A stretch of DNA of 64,000 nt from Blastobasis lacticolella. Taxonomy: Eukaryota > Arthropoda > Insecta > Lepidoptera > Blastobasidae. Both the position numbers and the translations under genes were made by a program. The notes under the pieces were generated by a model, which did no database searches, had not been told where the DNA came from, and saw only the letters and a program-made list of their open reading frames with translations. Every line of letters starts with the position of its first letter. The first letter of the stretch is position 1. The stretch is from NCBI GenBank assembly GCA_905147135.1, contig LR990050.1:1748501-1812500 (forward strand), given 5' to 3'. Shown piece after piece: positions 30,487 through 40,330 of this stretch.

Positions 30487-33323
30487 TCACTTCCGGTTCG
30501 CAGCCATATGAGTATCCACCCAACGTTTAAAGATGGGTCCAGTACAGTTCTCACCGACCACTCTAAGTATGGCATTGTCAGAAGAACGGAGCCTCTCCCA
30601 AAAGGAAGCCACTCGCGCTCGTAGGATAGCGAAGAAGTCGGGCACCCTCGCGTCGGCGAACATACCTGATGCACTACAATATCTTGGCAGTCTCATGAGC
30701 GTGCGAAACGCATCATTGTATTGCACTCTCATGGTACTCAGTGCTTTTTGCGTATGGTTTACCCAAAGTTGGCAGGTGTAGAGACATTGGCAGTAGGTGT
30801 TAAAAAGAGTTAATTTAACTTCCTTGCTACACCCACCAAACCTACGGGCTAGCATGTTACACCTGACACTGAGCGCCCGTCGCTCTCGCTCTATATCCAT
30901 ATCATCTCTTAGGTGTTCGGTGAGAATATGGCCCAGGTACCTAAATCTCTGCACAGCCCGAACCACCAACCCGTTCAGTCTAACCTCAGGTACTCTCTCC
31001 GGACCAACCCCTGACCTAAACACCATAAACTCTGTTTTGAGTACGTTGTATTTCAGACCGTGCGCGTCCGCTAACGCTCACAAATCGAAAGCAACTTCCT
31101 CAGGCCATTAATTGAGGGACTGAGAAGCACCATATCATCGGCGTAACTGAGGTTGTTCACACAAACCCCACCCACGTGACATCCGAACCCGGCGCCTCTC
31201 AGTTCCACAATCAAGTCGTTAATGTAGAGGTTGAAAAGGTCCGGAGAGGTAAGACCACCTTGACGTACTCCGCAGTCTAACCTATAACTGTTAGACGCCG
31301 CGTCGCCCCATTTTACATAGTTGGTTTGGCCTCCATACCAGAACTCCAGCAACTTTATCAGTTGATCTGGTACATTTGACCTTCGCAGTTTATGCCAGAG
31401 GATTCCATAATCCACTAGGTCAAATGCACTGCTCAGATCAAGAAAGCAAGCGTATATTGAGGTGTTACGTTTCAAATAATAGCTTACGGTATGTTTTAAG
31501 CTCAATATAGCTGAGTCGGTGGAGAGTCCAGGCCGGAATCCAAACTGCGCATCATCAATCTGCAGATGTTTCAGTAGTTCGGGCTGCAACAGACGCTCCA
31601 GCACTTTTCCTATTACGGTACCCAACGAGATCGGGCGATAGTTGCTGATTTTACTCTGATCGCCGGTCTTATTTTTGGCGATTGGCACCACCTTAGTAAG
31701 CAACAGATCATGAGGCAAGTGAGTATATCTCATACATAAATTAAACAATGACGTCAATTTATCATTACATATGTCGCCCGCATATAGCAGATGTTCAATA
31801 CTCAAGCCATCATGACCTGGAGACTTACCACGCTTCATTTGCCGAATCGTTGACGCAACCATTTCATTGGTGAAAAATATAAGTGCGGTATTTGGTGAGG
31901 GCTGTGCATCAGCACAGACCTTAACACCAAACGCACAGCCAAGACTTTGTGGTTTCGTTTTAAACTTATCGACGAATAAACCGGCAATAAGCTTGGGATC
32001 CTGGGTGCCTTCCACACATGATGGTAACGACTTTCTCGGGTTATATTTCTTAATCTCTTTCCAAAAGTTAACAAAATTTTTCTCTTTGTGTTTAACTGCT
32101 AATATTTTTAATTTGATATTATTTTCATTGGTTTGACACCACTTAAGTTTGTTTTTGAATTTCTTACGACTTTCACACATATTCGAGTAAAGTTGTCCAG
32201 TGGATGGCTTGTTAGCCATAACCCAGCAGTGGAAATAAAAACGGTATGTTTGATGTAAATTTTTAATATGGTGATTCCAACCAGCAACCTGCCTTTTACG
32301 AACTCGTTGTCCATTTTCATTGGAGCGTAATCCGGAAGTAAACCTGGCCGCAGAGCTTAATACAGTGATAATATTATTGTACAGCTTATCGATAAAAAGG
32401 CGATGTTCAGGGACGTTTGGACAAACTGTCTGATCCTTGCAAGCAACACAGTGAAATGTGTCCAACACGTTTTCGAATTCATTACAACAATATTTGTAAT
32501 ACTCGTCAATTTGATGGTTGTCTCTAACGCCCCATAGAACATTATCACAGATATTTTTGGGTGAGTTATGCAGAGCATGGTTTGTAGGACTTTCCTCTAA
32601 ACAACATACTATTCTGAGAGGGAAATGATCGGACCACTGAACGTTATACTTAACATTAATTGAACCGATCGTCTCCCACGCTGCATGGGTAGTGAGACAG
32701 TGATCCAGTCATCTCCTGGAGCCATGAGCCTCGCTGATGAAAGTAAACGTATCAGAACTGACACCTAACTTTGCGATATCAGCGCACACCCACTGCTGGT
32801 CCTCACAAAACTCCAGCATTTCCCTTCCGAACTGAGAGCGGGGGTCCGCGTTGAAATCGCCCAAAATAAAGGCAGCTTGAGCCTCGCTCTCTTCTATGAT
32901 GGCGTTAACCAAACCCAAGCACTCAATAAATTCGGTAATGTTTTGCGGGTCGTCGACAGGCATGTACACATTACACACTACAAACATACTCGAACCAGTC
33001 TTTACACTTATTGCTACAATACGATCACTGTCACAACTTAACACAGCGACATCTGGAAAGCGTGATTTTCTCCACATTATAGCGACTCCACCATACGGAC
33101 GACCTCGTAGTATTCCAACAGAAGTGTCGACCGATGACTTGGCAACACAACCAAAATCCTTGTCGATCTGCTCCATAAAGCTCAAGTCATGCGGCAGCAG
33201 CCATGTCTCCTGAAGAGCTAAGATATCGGCTTCGAGGCAGAGTTCACGAATGTAGGGTACCGATCGCTTAACTGACTTGCAATTGAGCGAGACAAAAGTG
33301 GAGTTTTTTGACCGTACATCCAT
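30487..33323 (-). pseudogene. LINE ORF2: endonuclease-reverse transcriptase, two lesions
   Basis: ATG at 33323 follows ORF1's stop by 5 bases. APE endonuclease motifs: LNCKS, LQETW, NVYMPVDD, ILGDFNADP and, beyond the lesion, WSDHFPL. RT motifs: ISNYRPISL, FLDLSSAFDLVDY, CGVRQGGLTSP and SYADDMVLLSPS. The C-terminal part has RYLGHILTEHL and YCSASGMFADARV. A single in-frame TGA at 32709-32711 separates the endonuclease from the rest. A frameshift near 31075 (consistent with one missing base) separates the RT from its C-terminal domain. All other positions stay in one frame, so inactivation looks recent. Confidence 0.92.
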
Positions 33324-33328
33324 AATTA

Positions 33329-34471
33329 TTATGTGTTATTCAGCGATTTAGGTACGTAATGAAAACGTTCATTGAAACTACGATAAACCAGGCCGCTGGG
33401 CCAAAATTTACTATCGAGAAATGTTTCTAATTTACTCGCCAACACCGTAATACAAAACGAGTTGAACGTAGTTTCTCGGTTCTGTTTCAGTAGCTCAACC
33501 TTTATGCATTCTTCTCCCATTTCTATAATATGCTCTAGGATATTTTCCTCGGTAATATGTTTCTTTGTTCTTGATACATATATTTTCGACAGATTTTCAG
33601 CGACCTGAATCCTCCCACAATTTTCCAATGTACCAAACATATTTTTACGCTGTTTTGTTTTCCTACGACGCCGCTGTACCTGTATAAAGCCATCCTTGTC
33701 ATAGCTGTCCGTTGAGTGCGCTGTCATTATCGAACTATTTTGTGTTAGCATAATATCACGATAGCTAGGCTGGTGCATTTTATCAGGCGACGAAACCTGT
33801 TTGCATTGATGCGCCCTCCCGTCTTCTCTCCGCAGAGCCGCCGGCGTAGTGGCGCAGGTAGTGGGTCCGCAGGGCCCGGGCGAGACCGGGGGCCGGGTCG
33901 GAGGCGGAGGCGTCGCGGCTGCGGGCAGCGTAGGCCTGCTTTGTTTACGTTGTTTGTACCCATTTTGCATGTTGCAATTTTGAGATTTTCTCAAGCAGAT
34001 GCACCGTAGATCGTCCAATTTTGCACAAATATTTGTCTCAATATTTATAATCTCTGTTTTAGAGACAGTGTCATTTTTTAAGTTGGTTAATTCGGTCTTC
34101 ATAATAACCATGTCCTTTAATAATTTTGTCACGTCCACATGGTCGAAGGTCACGGGGGGCAGCTTGTTGAGGTTTTTTGCTACAAAGTCAGGCTGTTTAT
34201 CGGGGTCCGTTTCCTTCAGAATCTTCATTACGTCTTGTACGTTTTTCTTGTTTTTGTCCTCACCTTTTCGGACAATAAGTCTGTAATTTTCATCCGCTAA
34301 CGCATTGTATAACTTCGATTTACCTGTTTCAATATCCGAGTCAGTGAAGTTAGATACACATATTTGTACGATGGAAAGCTCATCCAGCACGTCAATTTTG
34401 TTCTGAACAAATGTCAAGAACTCGTCGATTATAATGAGTTTATTCGTCACAGGGTTTGCCATTGTAGGCAT
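33329..34471 (-). CDS. LINE ORF1 (gag-like) protein, 380 aa
   Basis: Intact frame. The N-terminal third has LIIIDEFLTFVQNKIDVLDE, a helical domain seen in LINE ORF1 proteins of animals. A Pro-rich linker follows (about residues 178-215). A basic patch QVQRRRRKTKQRK comes next, then an RRM-like fold with KIYVSRTKKHITEEN and a C-terminal FWPSGLVYRSF motif. It probably binds the element RNA. Its start is the first ATG; MANP four residues in is an alternative. Confidence 0.85.
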   Translation of the reverse strand: MPTMANPVTNKLIIIDEFLTFVQNKIDVLDELSIVQICVSNFTDSDIETGKSKLYNALADENYRLIVRKGEDKNKKNVQDVMKILKETDPDKQPDFVAKNLNKLPPVTFDHVDVTKLLKDMVIMKTELTNLKNDTVSKTEIINIETNICAKLDDLRCICLRKSQNCNMQNGYKQRKQSRPTLPAAATPPPPTRPPVSPGPCGPTTCATTPAALRREDGRAHQCKQVSSPDKMHQPSYRDIMLTQNSSIMTAHSTDSYDKDGFIQVQRRRRKTKQRKNMFGTLENCGRIQVAENLSKIYVSRTKKHITEENILEHIIEMGEECIKVELLKQNRETTFNSFCITVLASKLETFLDSKFWPSGLVYRSFNERFHYVPKSLNNT

Positions 34472-34564
34472 TTACGCACGCGCGCACGTAACGTGCGTGC
34501 CCTCTCTCGGCGGCAGATGGGCCCTGACTGACTATTAATTACAATTAACTTGTTATAATTACAA

Positions 34565-34690
34565 AGGCTTAACGCCCCTGGTGTTGCTGTTGTTATTCAT
34601 AGCAACCGCCGCCTATGTTGATATTCATAGGCGGCGGTGACCATCAGGTGGCCCGCTTGTCTGTTTGTCTGCCGTATAACATGAAAACTT
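34565..34690 (-). repeat. Short repeat family S4, fragment with inner inversion
   Basis: Equivalent of 2405-2485 but with about 40 extra bases, in which 'caaccgccgcctatgttgat' precedes 'attcataggcggcggtgacc'. This forms a local inverted repeat. Confidence 0.6.
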
Positions 34691-34824
34691 GTGCAAGAAT
34701 TAATGTTCTGTTGTTCGAATAATGAACACGAATTTGAAGAACTTGTTACTCACAATATACCTTTCTACTTGCTCAAGCTATCGAATACAGCGATCTTAAT
34801 CAAATAATCTTATTTAAATAATAA

Positions 34825-35185
34825 GAGCGTCGGTGGCCGGGCAGTCGAGTATCCAACTCGTAAGCGAGAGCTACCGGGTTTGAATCCCGCTGCGGCCATG
34901 TACCAATGACTCTTTTCTGAGTTATGTACATTTGTTGAATTCTAACCGATGCTCTTACGGTTAGGGTAAACATCGTGATGAAACCTGCAAATTCAGGCAA
35001 CTGAATTTGTACCCATGATCCATACTGGTCAGGTTCCCCTGGTAGCAGGGTCACGGAGGTCAGATGGTAGTCGCTCCACTGTCGCCTGATCGCCAAATCC
35101 TGGATCATGGTTAAGGCGGACCCCAGACCTTCGTTCTCGAGAGGCCAACCGGGACATGAACGCCAAGAAGATGATGATGATGAAG
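34825..35185 (+). repeat. Short repeat family S3, complete
   Basis: Equivalent of 2666-3013, with B box 'gggtttgaatccc' (canonical here, mutated in copy A) and an ATG-unit tail at 35170-35182. Confidence 0.8.
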
Positions 35186-35276
35186 CTATCGAACACAGAG
35201 GCTATCTACCCTCTAGTTCAATTTTTTTACACTTCTAGCGCTTATTACTCTAATAATTAAATAGACAAAGAGATAC

Positions 35277-35545
35277 TTATGATAAGCAGGGAAATATGTG
35301 AGTCTCTCAAACGACAATCGACACTGCCGTAGTTCCTTGCTGAGGCTGAGGGCGTCCTCGGAGATCATGAATTCGCTCTTTCGGTATATGTACCATTGCT
35401 CGGTCCCTGGCGACATCGGGGTACCGTTCACAGCAGCATCCATGAAATACCCGCCAGCACAAACGATTATCTGGAATGGAAGATCACTTTTAATAGATAA
35501 AGGCAAAGTCCTCCACTCCTGTCTATTGAATGCTAATTCCTTCAA
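35277..35545 (-). CDS. PPK gene B, distal ectodomain exon
   Basis: Same 269-bp exon as in gene A. Replacements against copy A include G to R and R to Q ahead of EWRTLPLS, T to P and V to I around SDLPFQIIV, and S to C (IIVCAGG). From GGYFMDAAVN through LRQCRLSFE the two are identical. The donor AA|GTATCTC is conserved. Confidence 0.8.
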
Positions 35546-36288
35546 CTGTGTGGGCTCTCTACGGTGCCCTTTTTCATTTATCGCTTCAGCTCATATTTAT
35601 ACATGAGGAGCTGTCCGCCGTGATTCCGCTTGCTCTTCCCACGTTCGGCATAAAAGATGCGTTTCTTCAGTCGATGATACCCCCGATGAACTGTCGAGCG
35701 CCCTGAACCTCCTCCTGGAGGCTCAGGACGACTCGACAGAGCCGTTTCAGCGGCCCCCGTAGGCGCCCAATCCCAATTCACAGCAGCAGGACCCCCTTCT
35801 GGGGTCTCGCTATAATTTCTCCAGCGTATGCTCCGTAAGGAGTGACGTTGAGCGCACCCCGTCCCTACGGGGTGTAGCATCCGATGAAACCTGGAAAGCT
35901 CTTGCGGCTTCCAGGGGGTGTTTAGCAGTAGCAGTGTTTAGCCTAGGTCCCTTTTTTTGGCGAGTCGTGCATAACAAGTCCGGCCGGCCGGCTGGTACTT
36001 ATGAGAGTTCACCTCCTCCCTCCCAACCGCAATACCGGAGGGTGCCCATTTCCTTTGAGTTGGGCGCGAAAAAAAAAATCGATGATCTGGTATCCTACAA
36101 TATAACTATAGGGTAAATACAATGTACTACAGTAACAATGCGTAATGTAAATATTTAGTATTTTGGAAACCGGATAGTAATATTCTCAAAAAGATTGGAA
36201 AGTTCCTACCTTCACGGCTAAAGCTACCTTAACGGTTACTCTGGAAATTTTGTTTTGCTCTGTAAAAAATTTATTAATACCTTTTAAG

Positions 36289-36854
36289 CTATTGCATAGC
36301 GTTTATCGCGGGCTTTGAGCGCGGCGACCGAATCAAGAAATTCCGTAACGAAAAAAACCTAACACCCCCCACTCCGACCGGCACAGCGGTGCGGCGTTGA
36401 AAGCCGTGCATCGTCTAACGTCGTTTCAGTTCGGCAGACTTCGGCACGGTGTTTGTGTGCGTGCGACTAGACGAATGCGTGTAGACTAGCTGCTAACTGC
36501 TCATACAAATACAAATACAAATACAAATACTTTATTAGTAACAGATTTACACGTCAAAGTGGCAAGTTGGTATCTAGGAAGTATCTTTATAAGAAACACA
36601 TTACAATTCATTATAACTGATTCTATCTCTTTTAGTCACAATGCTAGGTGAGACAGCGTGCTTTTTGGCCGCGTCCACGAGTGAGTTCGAGCCCGCGACT
36701 AGTTGAACTTTAACGTGTATGTATATGGTACGACTGTACGAAGCTCGCATTAATTAGCTCGAATTAATATCAAAGAATAAAAAAATACTGCATAAATAAA
36801 ACAAATAAATAATTATAATTGCATAAGTTGATAAAAAATGCTATGCAATAGCTT
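36289..36854. mobile_element. Copy-B-only insertion with 15-bp terminal inverted repeats
   Basis: 'aagctattgcatagc' (36289-36303) and its complement (36840-36854) bound a segment absent at about 3945-3960 of copy A. About 30 further bases on the right are also B-specific, so the exact ends are uncertain. Inside, an ACAAAT-unit tail (36505-36530) marks a nested LINE 3' end on the minus strand. Confidence 0.6.
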
Positions 36855-37734
36855 TACCGCGGCAGTCCCCGAAAGCCACACGTATTTTAATCACCGCAAC
36901 TTCGTCTGTTCGTCCATCGTACAAGACTGTAAAATTACATCAAAATCCGTTCAGCAGTTTTTACGAAATTACCTATCAAACTTTATCTTACAACCACCCG
37001 CACAACTCACAATAACTAACACAATACAACAACCCAATAACTCAACTTACTCCGAAAACACAATAAAGAATAAGTTCAGCATACCCATTTATATGAAATG
37101 TCAACGTTGCGGGTTACGGTCTGACTTTGATTGACCACTATGGTGACGCCGCTTGTTGGCCCAACGCGATCCGTGACCCAGTTTCGGGGCTCTGTCATTC
37201 TACTCGTCCCAAACTCAGCCATCTCCCTGCGAAAGACTAGGGGTTTTAAATTATCCTTAATTATATAGAACTACAATCTGTAAGAAAAGTTTAGTCAGTT
37301 ATCGTTCCGTTCCGTTCCCGTTCCAGGTACAACACCAGCCAGAAGTTCTTCTGCAAGGGTGTATGTAGGTCATATCAGAAAGAACCAGGTATGATGTCGC
37401 CTACGTCCGTGATTCCGTCGTCTGTACTTGTATTTTGAGCAACCGAGTTCAGCGGGTGGCACGGGTATCACCCGAAGAACTGGTTTGCTCCGGATACCGT
37501 CGCGGACGTGGGAGTTGTTGGACTTAAGCGACACCACATCGCGTCCCCGGCTGATTTGCGCTACCTCCAGCCCGAGATACCAGTGCGCACGTAGATGCGA
37601 GGGGACTGTAGGGCTTTCGCAGTCAGGATGGGAGCGACAGGAGTTAGATTAGAACCGACAAGAATTCATACATCGAGCCAGTGTGAGGGAGGATAGATAC
37701 TATACTTGGTGTGTAAATATATAAAAGATGGATG

Positions 37735-38205
37735 CTATAGACTGCTGTGGTTGGTTCTGCTCCGGTTATGGTGTTCTGTTGCCTCTGCAGTGGGTGTTGT
37801 TCCGGGTTGATCCTGGTCATCTTCTGCGGATTTGTATGCAGTGCAGGAGGTTGGTAGGCTCTCTGGCTCTGATTCGGAATCCGTTTCCGGTGATTTATAT
37901 ACTTTATCTGCTTCCCTTTCCATCAGGGTCCTGTTTCGTGCTAATTCCTTCCAGGATTCTTTGGATCTTCTGGTATACTTGTCTATGTCCTGATCTAGCG
38001 AGTCCTCCCATGTAAAGATCGGCCGGCCGACTTTGCGTTTGTTTTCTCTGTATTCCCTGGCTGCGTGCAGTATGTGTGGTGTGTCGCATCTTATTATGTG
38101 GCCGAAATACGATAGTCTACGGACTTTGATTATTTTTGTGATGGTTTTACCATCTAAGATTCCGTTCCGTTCCAGGTACAACACTAGCCAGAAATGCTTC
38201 TGCAA
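37735..38205 (-). pseudogene. LINE reverse-transcriptase C-terminal fragment
   Basis: A 156-codon open stretch contains KVRRLSYFGHIIRCDTP and KVGRPIFTWEDSLDQDIDKY, the post-RT tail (FGH...GRP...W) of RTE-like LINEs. Endonuclease and RT catalytic parts are absent upstream; the frame runs into the duplicated 3'-UTR segment. Confidence 0.7.
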
Positions 38206-38342
38206 GGGTGTATGTAGGACATATCAGCCAGAACCAAGTATGGCGTCGCCATCATCGGTAGTTCCGTCGTCTGTACTTGTATTTTGAGCCACCAAGCCCA
38301 GCAGATGGCACGGTTCTCACCCAAAGAGCTGGTGTGCTCCGG

Positions 38343-39173
38343 ATATATATGTCGCAGCCATCTGGTTAAATCAGCCATTTAAAGAGTAGGCTAGCCTGTT
38401 AGTCAAACGCCGGCACGCAATTAAATGGCTAGGCCGATAGTTGATAGACATATCAACGCTCAACGATTAACTTGTTGGCTTATTGTAAGCCAGCCCTATA
38501 AAGACGGCTGACGTAAAATCAGGCAGGTGATTTAAATTTAGTCAAATTTTGTCCACTGCTGCACTGGTTTGTTTTTAAAATAAATATGGCGTCATACAGC
38601 TCGCACAGCAAGCAACGTTTTTGTATTTTTATCGTTTTGACTAAATTTAAGGTGAAAGAATTAAGATAACTTAATTTTTTCATTTTCTTTTAGTACTTAT
38701 AATTAGGAACAAATGACTGAGAAAGTTTCGTGCCATTTTATATTTAATATTATAAAATAAGGAAGTTCATTGTTGCTAATGTTCCTATACTACATTGTTG
38801 CAAATATTTAAAAAAATATAAGTTTAAAGTTATTATTGTGGTAAATACTATAAATGTTATAGGTACTCACAATGCAATTACTAATTGAATTTGTTGCCAC
38901 AAATATTTTCATTTTTTAAATTATATTTATTAATTAGTTTTTTTAAATTTAAAGTAAGGTTATTATTTAAGTTACGAACTAATGGTCACTCAAACCAAAC
39001 ATATATATTCTATTAACAAAATGGCTAAATAACGTTCAGCCAAGTAGCTGCACGTTACATTCAACTACTTGGCTAGTTGTCCTTTAACCATTCAATTGAA
39101 TGCCGGCGTTTAATTAACGGACTAGCCGTCTAATTAAATGGCCAATTTAACCAGATGGCTGCGACATATATAT
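38343..39173. mobile_element. Foldback/MITE element, 0.83 kb
   Basis: Perfect 29-bp inverted repeats (38343-38371 and 39145-39173, core 'gtcgcagccatctggttaaa') continue inward as a longer imperfect stem, including 'aaacgccggca' on both arms. AT-rich core, no frame. Nested in the 37307-42362 insertion. Confidence 0.85.
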
Positions 39174-39279
39174 AAAGGAAGGATATTGACTGCTGTAATT
39201 GGTCCCTCGGAGAGCTCTGCTGGTTTGATCTTCGTGATTTGTTGTCCCGCCGTCGCACCCGTGACTTCTAATATTTTCT

Positions 39280-40330
39280 AATGACGTCCTGTCGCCGGCA
39301 GCGTATCCGTAATTTTCGGCTAGTGTTCTCATGTTGTCCATCGAAGTCCTGTCGCAACCCGCCTACACTACCAGCTATTCTTCAACTCTTCGTCCTTCTG
39401 CTGTTCTTCTTAATTTTCTTTCGATGTCCTCTTGCAAGCAGCGTACCCGTAATTTTAGGATTTTCTTTTTATGTTGTCCATCGAGGTCCTGTCGCAGCCC
39501 GCCTACACTACCAGCTATTCTTCAACTCTTCGTCCTTCTGCTGTTCTTCTTGATTTTTCTTCGATGTCCCGTCGCAAGCAGCGTATCCGTAATTTTAGAC
39601 TATTTTTCTTATGTGTCCCTCGAAGTCCTGTCACAACCCGTTGACACTATAAGCTATTCTTGAACTCTTGTCTCTCTGCTATTCTTCTTATGTTGTCCAT
39701 CGAAGTCCTGTCGCAACCCGGCTACACTATCAGCTATTCTTCAACTCTTGTCTTTCTGCTATTCTTCTAAATTTTCCTTCGATGTCCCGTCGCAGGCAGC
39801 GTACCCGTAATTTTTGACTATTATTTTTATGTTGTCCATCAAAGTCCTGTCGCAACCCGTTGACACTATAAGCTATTATTCAACTCTTGTCTTTCTGCTA
39901 TTCTTCTTAATTTTCCTTCAATGTCCTGTCATGATTTGCGTACCCGTAACCTTCAGCTATTCTTCTTTTATGTTCTACTGAAGATCTGTCGCAAGCGGCG
40001 TACCCGTAATTTTTGGCTATCCTTCTTGTGATGTCCATTGAAGTCCTGTCGCAACCGGCCTACATTATTAGCTATTCTTCGACTCTTGTCTTTCTGCTAT
40101 TCTTCTTAATGTTCCTTCGATACCCTGTCATAAACAGCGAGCTCGTGACCTTCAACCGTCCTTATTATGTCATCTCTCGAATTCTTGTCTTATCGCAGCA
40201 GAATACCCGTAACTTTCCAAGTAACGTAGTGTACCCGTACCTTTTAGCTGTTTTTCTTAATGTTGTCCCAACATATCGCCTGTAGCATACCCGTAACATT
40301 CAGCCATTCTTTTAATGTTGTCTCTCAGTC
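39280..40330. repeat. Degenerate minisatellite, units of about 140 bp
   Basis: Recurrent 'tgttgtccatcgaagtcctg' (39333, 39474, 39695, 39832 and variants at 39613 and 40032) alternates with 'cagcgtacccgtaattttag'-like and 'agctattcttcaactcttcg'-like blocks. Spacing is mostly 138-144 bp, with half units of about 80. Later units decay toward 40330. Confidence 0.8.

Larger units (their letters stand above)
30305..34531 (-). mobile_element. Full-length LINE, copy B only
   Basis: A target duplication CTAT (30301-30304 and 34532-34535) flanks it, against the single site in copy A at about 2373. The 5' end is at the right with a short UTR, followed by ORF1 (34471-33329), ORF2 (33323-30487, broken) and a 3' UTR ending 'caataaagattttatt' plus ATT units. 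The endonuclease is APE-type and the RT carries YADD in the form SYADDMVLLSPS. The group is CR1/Jockey-like by layout; the exact clade is not assigned. It sits in an intron of gene B. Being absent from copy A, it is younger than the A/B split. Confidence 0.92.

Noticed and set aside
39280..40330. CRISPR-like array
   Set aside because: Units are long, degenerate and without unique spacers of uniform length; the context is eukaryotic.
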